A stretch of DNA of 64,000 nt. It comes from Lophius americanus. Its lineage: Eukaryota > Chordata > Actinopteri > Lophiiformes > Lophiidae. Location: positions 693,501 through 757,500 of the forward strand of contig JBBDHG010000110.1 of assembly GCA_037951165.1 (NCBI GenBank). Direction: 5' to 3'. Positions within the stretch are counted from its first letter, which is position 1. Every line of letters starts with the position of its first letter. Below, in pieces: positions 13,100 to 23,925 of the stretch. The notes under the pieces were generated by a model. That model made no database searches and was not told where the DNA came from. It saw nothing but the letters and a program-made list of their open reading frames with translations. The position numbers were made by a program, and so were the translations under genes.

Positions 13100-13310
13100 G
13101 AAATTATATTTCTATTTGACCCATCCCTGAGGGAGCAGTGGACGACCCATTTGAAGCAACCCGGGGGGCATATTAGGTTCTGGGTCTTGTTTAAGGGCCC
13201 TGGGACATGCAGACTTACTTGACTTACTAGATCAGAAGGTATCATTAGATACCTTCTGATCTAATGATTAGTTTATGGCCCCTCTACCAACTGAGTTAAT
13301 TTTAGAATTT
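13100..13310 (-). mobile_element. tRNA-headed SINE fragment with hairpin in the head
   Basis: The minus strand starts near 13310 with CTCAGTTGGTAGAGGGGCC, a tRNA-like A-box region. The left part (CATCCCTGAGGGAGCAGTGGACGA, CCCGGGGGGCA, TTGTTTAAGGGCCCTGGGACAT read in pieces on the plus strand) matches the body of a common fish SINE. The region expected to carry the B box is replaced by the perfect hairpin at 13228-13263. Confidence 0.6.
13228..13263. repeat. Perfect 16-bp inverted repeat
   Basis: Arms TAGATCAGAAGGTATC and GATACCTTCTGATCTA with an ATTA loop, inside the SINE head. Confidence 0.92.
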
Positions 13311-13740
13311 AGCTTAGTGGTTTGTAGAACCAATTCTAGAACCAACAAAGAAGAAAATGGTAATCAAGGCTTTGTTTCTGGCTAACTATTTACAACTCGG
13401 CTGGTGGGGGACAGCAGCACTGCAACTAGGTCTAGGTTGGCTTGGAAATATCCAGGGGGGATGGTGGCTTGCCGTACTAGCAGCAAGCATAAGAGTGCCC
13501 CCCGCCCGAACCATGCATCCTCCTTCAATGTATTGGCGCTCTACGACCTCTTTCCACATTTTCACGGGACAGGGCTCTGGCGAGACTATCAACACTACCA
13601 CAATATGGAAGAAAAAGTAACATTTTCATCTAACATGCAAGTTTTGACTCAGTTTTTAAAGGCAAATCCTTTAAGACCATAGATTCGTGGATAGGGAGGG
13701 GTGAGCTGAGGTGCAAAATAGGTTTAAATCTAGAATCTCA

Positions 13741-13754
13741 CCACTAGATGGCAC
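13741..13754 (+). promoter_or_regulatory. CTCF-like core motif
   Basis: CCACTAGATGGCAC fits the vertebrate CTCF consensus CCASYAGRKGGC exactly over 12 bases. This is sequence evidence only; occupancy is unknown. Confidence 0.4.
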
Positions 13755-14234
13755 TAAATTGTATACACTCCAATGTATATAATCATATTGATATAAAATG
13801 AGATTCAAGAAGGTTTGCACAAAAGCAGCTGGTAGAAATGTCTTTTAAAGGGATTTTTTTTATACTTTGATTATAATTCAGAAGCTTTACCTTTTCACTT
13901 TTACCCGAATATATAATCCATACTTATACTTATTTTTATTATTTTTTTACAGCTGTTTGTCTACTTGAGTAAACAATGTGTCTGCTTTTCCTACCTCTCA
14001 CCATACAAACGCACAAATGGTCTTCAGCGTTTATTAAAGAAAATCTGCAATTTCTTCGTTGAGAAGTTGAATTTTCCTGCTTTGAATCAGAAGAATGAAG
14101 ATGTGGATGTAACCTCTGAGAGGTTCACAGGGAGCATGTGCGGATTGAGGACAGATGGTTGCTGTGAAAGAAGCAGTTGCATGGCTTTGTTAAAGCTGAA
14201 GAAAAAAAAGAAGATGTTGTGCGAGTTGGCATTG
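13755..14234. other. No gene recognised
   Basis: AT-rich. A 210-codon open frame starts at 13965 and runs through the TG array to 14597. It is low-complexity and has no domain I recognise, so it is not called. Confidence 0.5.
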
Positions 14235-14290
14235 ATGTGTGTGTTTGTATGTGTGTGTCTTTGCTTGTGTGTGTGTATGTGTGTGTGTTG
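14235..14290. repeat. Interrupted (TG)n
   Basis: TG-rich run with TTTG and TATG interruptions. Confidence 0.88.
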
Positions 14291-14884
14291 GGGATTTAGG
14301 GGGTTGTTAGATGGGTGGAAGGGGTTGTCCGCATCCCAGAGTTCCCATCTGTTTGACCTCCATATAGACTGGGAGCTGCAGAAATGTTGGGTGACACTCT
14401 CCTCCCCCAACACACACACACTATATAAAACCCCTCTCACCCTCAGCTCCCACCACCGTGGCGACAATAAACATGTCAGCCGCCACACGCCAGTGCAATC
14501 TGCAATCAGATTTACTGTGCAAGAAATATGGTGGTGCTTTTATTGGTCCAAAGACTTGTCACTCATAATTTATAGGCTGTTGCCAGGCTGGCTGTGATGT
14601 CAGCCAGCTCCCAGCACCCTCCAGAGAATCAGAAGGGGGAGAATGAAAGAGATAGGGGTGAGGGGTGGTGGCTGGTTGGGGGTTTAGAGATATAAGAGGA
14701 CAGAGAATCTGTGAGTGTGCTAGAAAGAAAGAGAGTGGAGGGGAATGAGGGAGAAAGGCTGATGGAAATGGGTGAAAAGAGGAGAGAAATAGCACACATC
14801 CATGCCATTCCTCTCTGTGGGGAGTTTATCAGGGTGAGGGAGTGAAAGTGTCAGTATCTTTCCAGGGTCCGTACAAATGGATCC

Positions 14885-15000
14885 CTCCTCTCCTCTCCTC
14901 TCCTCTCCTCTCCTCTCCTCTCCTCTCCTCTCCTCTCCTCTCCTCTCCTCTCCTCTCCCCACCCCTCCCCTACTCTCCCCTCCTCTCCTCTCCTCTACTC
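14885..15000. repeat. (CTCCT)n pentanucleotide array
   Basis: Pure CTCCT/TCTCC units to about 14957, then degenerate C-rich units to 15000. This is a homopurine-homopyrimidine tract with mirror symmetry, the kind able to adopt triplex (H-DNA) structure. Confidence 0.95.
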
Positions 15001-16889
15001 TGGCGTGGCTCGCTATCTTTGAACACTGCCACCAATTGATCACATGTTCAAATGAGAGTAAAAAAAAAAGAAGCAGATTCACATCTCCACTTGAAGCCTC
15101 CTACGACCCAGAAATAGCAAGTCTGCTGTTGGCGGCACAAGGGATGACGTAGGGAGGAGCAGAGAGTCCAAACAGGCCTAATTTCATTTAATCTCCCCTG
15201 ATAGCATAGGTGAAAGCACAAAAACGATCCTGTGGGAGATTTAGATGAAGACTAACGTCGGCCGAGGAGATCACAGGAACGCTGCCCTCTCTGTAAAGAC
15301 AAAGTGAAAATCGAGGGAAAAGTGCCAATGTTGAAATGGATGGAGAAAAAACCCACAGTAGTATGGCATTAATAAATTAGATAAGATCCAATCCCTCTTA
15401 TGAAAAATGATCCTCCGCTCGCTGAGAACCATTAGAATGTTTACATTTGCCGCATTTTGTTTCATATCAAAATAATTAATTGCCTCCATCTTCAAATTAA
15501 AAGTACATTACAGCACAATTAAGGATGCAAATGAGTCTGGGCTTGTTGCGAGGAGCCAGAGGATGTGAAAGAGTGACTCCCGTGATGTATGAGGGTTTGG
15601 GTGCTTTTTTCTGTATGAGGTGTCGCAATGGTTCATTGTGTGTGTGTGAGGGTGTTTTTGTGTGTGTGTGTGTGTGTACGTGGCTCACTTTATCGGAGAG
15701 GAAGAGTCATGTTGAAATTACATCACCATAGGGAAATAAATCACAGCTGTGCAGTAATACACGGCAGAGTAATTAGGTCACTCTTCCCTCAGTAACTGAT
15801 GGACCAGAAGAGCAGGTACTGTTATTCCTGTTGTCTTAAAGGCTTCCGTCTCCCAATGTAAACAAACCTTTTCTCACACATAATTCTCTATCCCTGCCTC
15901 TGGTATTCTGGTAGAGATCCCTCTATCCAGGGGATCTGACCCCGAACGAGCATGTTCCGTTAACGTCAACATTGCACGGGAAAGCGGGGACAGTAAAACA
16001 TCATTTTGTCATAACCTTCCCTCTTTGGAAGGAAAACAGATATAAAAGTATATAGCCTGTGGTTTACTGCCACCCCCCCTCGCCCAGCCTGGCAGCAGCA
16101 CGCAGGGCTGATGGATGCTGGGTGTTGGCTGACTTTTAATTGCTCGTAAATTTTTGATCCTGGGAAAACGCCACATTCTCCTTGTCCCCTGGAGAAATGG
16201 GTGACAGAGCTGTTGAGGAGAGAATAAAAGAGCCTCGAAGAGGACGGCAACAGGGGTAGAGGGTTACACAGAGACACATATCAGCAGGTGCTCAACAAAG
16301 ACATGATATAGATGGTTTTGAAGGCGCGGAGGACCTTTTTTATCTAGTTATAAGTGTGGTCCTGTCAGCGTGATCCACTCTGATATGCTGAGTGTTACTC
16401 TTTGAGAGGTTCTAGATCAACATCATGCTGCCGAAGCCTTCCATGTCTGCTCTATATGAATCATCAGGAAGCCAAATGCCAAACCTGTCTCTTGGAAAAC
16501 AACTAATTTGTGAAGGTTCTGGTTATTTTATTGACTTACATTCTGTTATTCCTTCATGTCCTCTTCCTGTAAGTTTCATATTTTCATTAGGTCATGAAAC
16601 ACAGAGTTGCGACTTTCTGGTCTCTGAATCTTGTCTGGACCACACCTTGATCAAGTGGCCTTTCCCGACAGTCAGAGGAGAAAACTGTGGTAGGTCCTGG
16701 TGATTATCTGGTAGTGTGAAGAAATCATTTTCAAAAATACTTGATTATCAGTGTAATCTGGACGGTTTTGTCAGTTCTTCTCCAGGCATCATCTCAGGCA
16801 ACGACAGACATCCCAGAGCAGATGACTGTGCTGCCTGGCAACATGAGACATTTCATCCCATTAAGCTAACATTAGCTAGCATACCACTG
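15001..16889. other. No gene recognised; candidate conserved block 15395-15560
   Basis: 15395-15560 is repeat-free and dense in homeobox-type (AATTAATTG), forkhead (TGTTTAC, 15439) and POU octamer (ATGCAAAT, 15527-15534) motifs. A TG microsatellite follows at 15637-15678. The rest, including 15900-16300 and 16400-16720, shows no exon or repeat signature. Confidence 0.45.
15637..15678. repeat. Interrupted (TG)n
   Basis: Two TG runs split by AGGGTGTTTT. Confidence 0.88.
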
Positions 16890-17300
16890 GTGACATGCAA
16901 GCGGAAGATGCACCTCCTCAGGAGGCTGAAGAGCATTAGCGTTCCTCTCTCATCCTCACCACCTTCTATCGGGCCTCTGTGTAGAAATTCCTGACAAGCT
17001 GCACCAGTTTCTGGTACGTGTGCTGCGGGGCCTCCAACAGGAAGACTCTTGCGGCGAGCGGTAGGGATGGCTGAGAAGGTCATCGGGGTCTCTCTCAGCG
17101 TCATCCAGGACCTATATGAGGACAGATGCAGGAAGTCTTCTGATAATGGCCTGCTTGATCTCCTACCGTCCTACCGCAACATCTTCTTTCCAAAGGCCAT
17201 TAGACGGTTAAACAGCTAAACACTGACCCTGACCCTGAACCCATCTAGTATTTTATGTTTTTATGCCTCGTTTTAATTCTTGCACTGATAAAACTTCTTT
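16890..17300 (+). pseudogene. Non-LTR retrotransposon ORF C-terminus, decayed
   Basis: Pieces in two frames: LLRRLKSI; then LTTFYRASV, FLTSC-x-x-FWY and NRKTL; then IQDLYEDRC and FFPKAIRRLNS before a TAA. This is the order seen at the end of fish non-LTR reverse-transcriptase proteins (F-Y-x-S-V, L-T-S-C, W-Y, N-R-K, FFP-A-I-R-x-L-N). There are several frameshifts and an in-frame stop, so it is not active. The exact clade (Rex1/CR1-like) is uncertain. Confidence 0.68.
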
Positions 17301-17659
17301 TTAAGATAGCACGGATCTCCTTTATCTGCTGCTTTTATTGTCTTTTCTTAGATATTTTATTCATTTATTGATTTCTCGTTAGCACACCTGTCCTGAGTAA
17401 CGTGATTTTGTTCCTCTGTATGTATGTATTTTAGACTACCAGGGAAATGTTGCCCAGATGTCAACTATCACTTATACCTGACATCTTCATGGCAGTGTGA
17501 ACAGCACAAAACACATGTAATCTTCCAGTTTTGAGTTAGGCCACTATCATTTGTGGTCTTAAATCTGAACCCTCAGATCAGTATTCTTGCTGGTTTGGCA
17601 TCATCCTCCGTCGACATTCATCACAGAGCTGCGCCGGCAGGAGTTCCTTTTCCCTGGAA
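17301..17659. other. No gene recognised
   Basis: AT-rich sequence after the LINE end, probably partly its 3' untranslated tail, then short unique sequence before the minisatellite. Confidence 0.45.
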
Positions 17660-18674
17660 AACATCACTATACACACTATAAACATAACAGTAAAAACTAT
17701 AAACATCACTGCAAACACTATAAACATCCATATAGACACTATAATCAAGATAGACATTATTAACATCACTATAGACAATATAAACATCATTATACACACT
17801 ATAAACATCCCTTTATACATTATAAACATCCCTATATACATTATAAACATCACTATGGACACTATAAACATCCCTATTTACATTATAAATATCACTATAA
17901 ACACTAAAGAACATCACTATAGACAATATAATCATTACTATAAACAGAATAAACATCCCTATAAACAATATAAACATGATTATATACTCTATAAGCATAC
18001 ATATAGGCACTATAAACATCGCTATAGGCACTATAAACATAAATATAAACCCTATGAAGATCTCTATAGGCACCATAAATATAAACACTATAAACATGAA
18101 TATAAAACTATAAACATAGCTATAGACACTAAAAACATCCCTATATACATTATAAGGATCACTATAGACACTATGAACATAAAAACTGTATAAACATTCA
18201 TTTAAACACTATAAACATAGCTGTAAACACTATAGACATCTCTATAGACACTATAAACATTATTATATACAATATAAACATCAAAATAACCATCATAAAC
18301 ATCACTATAAACACTTAACATCATTATAGACAGTAAATATCACTATAAACACTATACATCATTGTAAACACTATAGACATCTCTACAGACGCTATACACA
18401 CTAATATATACACTATAAACATCGCTATAAACACTAAAAACATCAATATTACCATTATAAACATCACTATGAACACTATTAACATCATTATATACAGTAA
18501 ATATCCCTGTAAACACTATAAACATCATTATAGACGGTAAATATCACTATAAACACTATATACATCACTATAGATACTATAAATATCACTATAAACACTA
18601 TATGCATCATCATAAACACCATAAGCATCACTATAAACACTATAAACATTACTATAAACACTATAAACATCACT
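17660..18674. repeat. 1-kb minisatellite, 21-bp units with TATAAA every 10-11 bp
   Basis: About 48 diverged copies of a 21-bp unit made of two half-units, CACTATAAAC and ACTATAAACAT. Typical unit runs read cTATAAACA-TCA-cTATAAACA. Because 21 is a multiple of 3, unbroken frames encode heptapeptide repeats (Met-Phe-Ile-Val-Phe-Ile-Val on the minus strand, Tyr-Lys-His-rich on the plus), which are artefacts. The array ends abruptly in CACTTTATTAGGG. Confidence 0.93.
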
Positions 18675-19621
18675 TTATTAGGGTGATCTTAGGGCCATAA
18701 ACTGTTCATATATGAGTCCGATATAGGACACATTTTCAAAGTAACGTAAACAGATACAACAAAAAATCTGATTATAAAAAAACTGAATTGAGCATTATGA
18801 CTGGCAGTGCAGCCACATAAATCATTTCATTTAGGTTGCACGGGTGCATCTCCAGAGACCACATGAGACGGTGCACTGATGGCTCTTTCCTGAGACTCTT
18901 AATGAAATCCTGTAACGCGTAATGCCTGATTAATTTTAAAAGTTGTAGTTTGTCCCTGTTTAAGTTACAAGAGATGGAAATCTGTTGGTATTCTTGTTAC
19001 GTGTGTGATGGACCCTTTGTTCCAGTAGTCTGTAGTCACGGGTGAATGTGATGACACTGTAAACGAATTGGGATCAAGGACACAAAGAGAAGTCTTCATA
19101 ATATGTACAGTAATAGCTAATCATATTCAGTGACAAAGAGATAAAAATGTTTAGATGGTGTAAAATATGAACATCGCAACAGTCCGTCATCAGTTTTGGT
19201 GTCTGAAACTTTGAAATGATGGATTTGGTATTCAGAGCGTAGATCTCAGATCATATTTCATCTTCTCTCAAACAAACAATATCTCATATATTTTTTGTAA
19301 CGCCGGTTTACTCCTGGGGGACGAAGAAGTTCCATTAAACAGCAACACTCAGCGGATGATGACAGATTACACTGGAGTCCATGGTTAAATTCTGAAAACA
19401 GATTAGAACGTGAAGACGACAGCAAACTGATACTACTGGTTCTGTCAGTAGAAAGTATTTAATGACATTCATGACTGCATGCTAAGGACTTATTTTCTTT
19501 AACAACATCCTCTCCCCTTCACCGAGTTGTGAAATCTACAAGTTCTGATTCTGGGCCGTTCCTTCTAAATTAAGTTGAATTACATTGATGAAACTGATAG
19601 TACATAGAGATTTCAAGCTAT
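18675..19621. other. No gene recognised
   Basis: Mixed-composition sequence between the minisatellite and the Tc1 copy. No repeat family or exon recognised. Confidence 0.5.
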
Positions 19622-20425
19622 GAGATAACTCATAACATTATAACCAGTGTAAAATTGTATAGGTTCCCTTTTTGGACCCAAAACAGGTCAGATCCATCGT
19701 GGCATGGACTCCACCAGACCTCTGAAGTTCTGCTGTGGTAACTGACTCCAACATCTTAGCAGCAGATACTTTAAGCCCTGTAAGTTGTGCGGTGGGCCCA
19801 CCATGGGCTGTGGGCTGGAGCAGCACAACCTTCAGATGCTGGATTGAATTGAGATCTTGGGAATTTGGAGCACAAGTCAACACCTTGAACACATTTTGGT
19901 CTTCCTGAAACAATATCTAAACCATTTTTGCAGAGTGGCAGGGAGCAATTTCCTCCTGAAATAGTCCACTGCCTAGATGGAACACTGTTTTCATGGACCT
20001 TAGGAGGTAGGTGTCAAAGTTACGTCCACATGGATGACATGTGGATCTTACTGAGATTTCCCGGGAGAACATTGCCCAAAGCATCACAATGCCTCCACTG
20101 GCTTGCTTTCTTCCCATGGTGCATCCCCTCTCCAGATAAGGAACACAAATGCACACGCACCCCCTTCTTCTAGTTCCATATCTGTCTGTGGTTCAGTTCT
20201 CTTTGGTTGTCCCGCCTCTTTCAGCACCGGACAGCGGTCAGCATGGTCCCTCTGCGTGGTCCGTTGCCACGCAGCCCCAAACACTTCACTGTGTATTCAG
20301 ACAGCCCACTTTTATAAATTGAAACAACCTTTTCACAGAACTGTCCTACAGTAGTTTTTCTGTAGGATCAGATAACTCCGCACGCACATTAATAAAGCTT
20401 GTGTGACCATGACCAACCTTCGCTA
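19622..20425 (-). pseudogene. Tc1-like transposase, degenerate, C-terminal two thirds
   Basis: DDE transposases of the Tc1/mariner superfamily cut and paste DNA at TA sites. Reading the minus strand: GGIVMLWAMFSRE (family SVMLWGMF/MLWAMFCW), GSGLFQEE-x-APCHSAKM (family GSGLFQQDNAPCHTAK), FKVLTCAPNSQDLNSIQHL (family WPPNSPDLNPIEHLW), then LQRSGGVHATM (family FRGLVESMP). The frame breaks several times. The second catalytic Asp is Glu and the third catalytic acid in the IEH motif is Gln, so it would be dead even without frameshifts. The outer end near 19636 keeps CATAACATTATAACC like the family's terminal repeat. The 5' third is missing. Confidence 0.82.
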
Positions 20426-21373
20426 TCTGTCTATCCTAAGACCTTTTTTCAAGGGAAGTTCCAACAAGACAGCATTGGAGATGTTCTAACCAAATTTTTT
20501 AGATATCTCAATTTCACCCTTGTCAGAGTTTGCTTAGATCCCTATGCTTGCCCATTTTTCTCGATTTCCAGCTCATCAACTGTCACATGCATGAGGACAA
20601 AATGTTCAATTGCTGCTTAATATATCCTACTCAGGTGCTGTTGTTATGTTTAATCAATGCCATTCTGACTCTCCCTGTCACGGGATAAACATGTGACCAG
20701 ATAGCACTTGAATTGTTGTTCCTATAGTGAGGTCATGTGGAGCATTATACAAATATCCTCATTTAAATACCCGCCAAAAATATATAAAGTGTCACACCAA
20801 TACAAAAAACTAGAACGTTGGTATAAAAGAAACAAGAAACAAGTCCAATTTTACACTGTTCTTGCATTAATGCCGTGGAAACCCACAGCATGAATTGTGT
20901 GTGTCAAGCCCTAACTGTAGTTTCAGGAATTACTGAACCTTCATCCCAAAGGAAACACTAACGCGGTGACAAACTGAGCTGCACTGAGCTGTATTTGCAT
21001 ATCATACAGCTCTCCTTCTCTTACTTTACTGCGGAGCAGTCCTTTAAGGGCTGTACAGCACTGACAGTAATGGAGATGGGATTGAAAAATGGACTTTAAG
21101 AACCGTCTCTGCAGACTTGTGACTGTTGCCAAGCCTAACAGATGCTCATCTGATCAATTTCTTACCCCGTTTGTCTTCTTCCCCAGATGAAAGGAAGAGG
21201 GGAGATAAATATAGGTTTATCCCACCATTTGCTTGTTCATTGCAGTCTGGTCCGACATCCTGCAAAGGATTTGTGATGATTTCCCCTTCCTGTGTCAGAC
21301 TCTGTCAGTCTAGTCTCAGACTCTCAGTCACCATTTTCTCATTTTTTCTGTTTCTGTTTCACTCACTCAATGT
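20426..21373. other. No gene recognised
   Basis: Unique-looking sequence without splice-bounded open segments or recognised repeats. Confidence 0.45.
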
Positions 21374-21403
21374 CCCCCCCACCCCCCCACCCCCCCACCC
21401 CCC
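21374..21403 (-). repeat. (C7A)3C6 tract, G-quadruplex/i-motif
   Basis: Four C-tracts of 7, 7, 7 and 6 separated by single A. On the minus strand this gives four G-runs with one-base loops, an ideal G-quadruplex pattern, and an i-motif on the plus strand. Confidence 0.88.
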
Positions 21404-22689
21404 GGTGTTTATGTTGTTCCAGCCTCATAAGGTGGTTCTTGATTGATTTTTCCCTTCACCCATCAAATCCAATTTCAATACCTCCCAATGGAAGCCACGT
21501 CAAGACACATGTCAATCATCCACAGGTCACAGTCCAGGTCAGAGGTCAAGGGGAGCTGGCTGTGCCCATCTATGTGTGAGGGTAGGTGGTGGCAATTACA
21601 GTATGTTGGAAGGGTGCTCATTGGATGTCTTTTCTTTTTTTATAAGGAAAAAAAAATCGGCCTACATACATCAATGATCCAATCATAAATTGCTGGAAAA
21701 ATGTTATTTATGTACAAATTATGATTTGGAATATTTATTTATGCTGCATATTTGTTATGTTATTCAACATAATTCCACTACTAGGGTCTGATATGGACAA
21801 TTGGGTGTGAACAGATCCACATATCTACATTATCCATTTCAGTTATTTATGTATTGATTGGCCTGACTGATCAAAGTTTCTGCAAAATCTCAAAGCAATT
21901 CCTCTCAGTCATTAAAAAAACACATTTCATGTACAAGTCACAGTCATACTAGGTTATTTGTTTAATATGGCAAACATTCATAAATCCACATTAGTGTCTG
22001 CATAGTGCAAACAGGAAATTACAGTCGTCAAAGCATCATGATGCAGAAATGCAAACATGCAAACAAAGATGTTTGGGATGTTAATAGTTTAAGTTTGATA
22101 TTCAGACATTTGCTGCGGTTCATAAAAGCAGCAAGGAAATTAACAAACTGAAGTTAGGGACCGTGTGAAAAGTTCATGCAGAACATTTCGAGAAAATGTT
22201 AAGAGAGCTTTGATACTATCTTTGGTTTCGTTTGGAACATATCCCACTTCATGCACATCCTTGATTATTTGATTAAGTTTGATAGAATGCATATTTGTTA
22301 GTCAATACACTTATAATAAAAGTTCATATTTTCATAATTTAGACCAACATTTTACGTATATATTTTTGCATAGATAATTTTCCACTTTAAGAGCTGGAGT
22401 TCAAATGAAAATCATTATAAGCCTACTGTAAAATTCTATGCTCTCGGGTATGTTGTTATTTTGAGTATTTTGTTGGCAGATATACACCATAACTACACTG
22501 TCCTGATGAGTATAATGGTATTGAAGGACAATTCAACATGGAAAATGAGTCTGTCTCCCAAAGGAAAGTAAGATGGAATCTGAAAATGAGTCTCTTTCAT
22601 TTCACCTTGACACAAATAAGTTATTATTAATATTACGGTGAGCCCAAAAAACCACAAATACTCTCATTCATGCCTTATCCTTATCCTTA
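21404..22689. other. No gene recognised
   Basis: Strongly AT-rich, no element seen. A short (TTATCC)n run lies directly before the L2 at 22675-22700. Confidence 0.45.
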
Positions 22690-23770
22690 TCCTTAGCCTT
22701 ATACCACCTCCTCCTTCCCTGGACTAAGCTCAGCACCATGGGTGATTGGACCTTCTGTTCTGCGGCCCCTCGTCTGTGGAATGCCCTCCCTGACCATCTG
22801 AGGGCTCTACAGATGACTGACACATTTAAAAAAGGACTTAAAACATCATCATCTCCCCTGTCAACTCTCCGTGCTTGTCTGGAGGAGATAAAGGTGTGGA
22901 TGAAATACAACTTTCTCCAGTTGAACAGCTCCAAAACCGAAGCAATTTTAATTGGCAACCCTCATCAGACCCAGTCTTCCTCCATAACCAGTATTACCTT
23001 CTCTGGTCAGGACATTCCCCTCTCATCATCAGTCACCAACCTCGGTGTAGGATTTGACCCTCAACTCACTTTTGAATCCCACATCAAACACATCTGCAAG
23101 ATCTCCTGTCACCATCTCAGAAATATTTCCAAACTCCGTTCTTCCTTCACCTTGAATGATGCTGAAAAGCTGGTCCACGCGTTTGTCTCCTCCAGACTGG
23201 ATTACTGTAACGCACTTCTCATCGGGATCCCTGATAAAAGTCTTCAAAGACTACAGTATGTTCAAAACAGTGCTGCAAGGATCCTGATGAGAGTTCATAA
23301 ACACGAACACATCACCCCTGTTCTTCGTTCCCTTCATTGGCTTCCCATCTCCACCAGGATTGATTATAAGATCTCTCTCCTCACTCACCAGTGCATCCAT
23401 GGTAATGCACCCCCCTACCTAAAAGAACTACTCACCCCACTGACCTCAACACAATCCCTCCGTTCTACCCACTCATACCGCCTCCTCCTTCCCCGGACTA
23501 AGCTCAGCACCATGGTTGATCGGGCCTTCTGTTCTGCTGCCCCTTGTCTGTGGAATGCCCTCCCTGACCATCTGAGGGCTCCACAGATGACTTACACATA
23601 TAAAAAAGGATTTAAAACTTTCTTTTTTAGCAGAACTATATCTTTAATTAACATTGCTGCTTTTTGGTCATGTTTTTATATAGTTATTATTATATTTTAT
23701 TGATGTTTTTATCTGCTTTTACTTTGTAGCACTTTGAGATTTGATCCAAATGTAAAGTGCATTATATATG
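22690..23770 (+). mobile_element. L2-clade LINE, 3' part with its C-terminal segment duplicated
   Basis: L2 elements copy themselves through a reverse transcriptase/endonuclease protein. A 321-codon open frame (22738-23703) is the C-terminal part of that protein: [86 protein letters not shown], then AFCSAAPCLWNALPDHLR. The same closing segment also stands in front (22738-22850), in the same frame, 774 bp upstream. It is followed at once by STLRACLEEIKVWM, which normally lies far ahead of it. The 3' end (AGCACTTTGAGATTTGATCC, AAGTGCATTATATATGAAATG) is the usual L2 tail and leads into a TTA array. The catalytic RT core is absent, so it cannot move itself. Confidence 0.88.
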
Positions 23771-23776
23771 AAATGT

Positions 23777-23783
23777 ATTATTA

Positions 23784-23851
<68 letters not shown>

Positions 23852-23861
23852 GTTATTATTA

Positions 23862-23923
<62 letters not shown>
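23777..23923. repeat. (TTA)n array at the L2 3' end
   Basis: About 49 TTA units with two TTG and one TCA interruption, in the position of the 3' repeat where L2 elements terminate. Frames through it encode poly-Ile, poly-Tyr or poly-Asn and are artefacts. Confidence 0.95.

Positions 23924-23925
<2 letters not shown>

Noticed and set aside
13965..14597. 210-codon open frame
   Set aside because: Runs through a TG microsatellite and a T/G-rich tail, has no recognisable domain, and the opposite strand is also open. Most likely chance.
17578..18193. Hydrophobic heptapeptide-repeat frames resembling membrane segments
   Set aside because: The 21-bp minisatellite has a period divisible by 3, so frames stay open by arithmetic. 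Stops interrupt each frame and there is no start context.
17660..18674. CRISPR-like array of regularly spaced repeats
   Set aside because: Units are contiguous with no unique spacers, the repeats are degenerate, and the context is a vertebrate genome.
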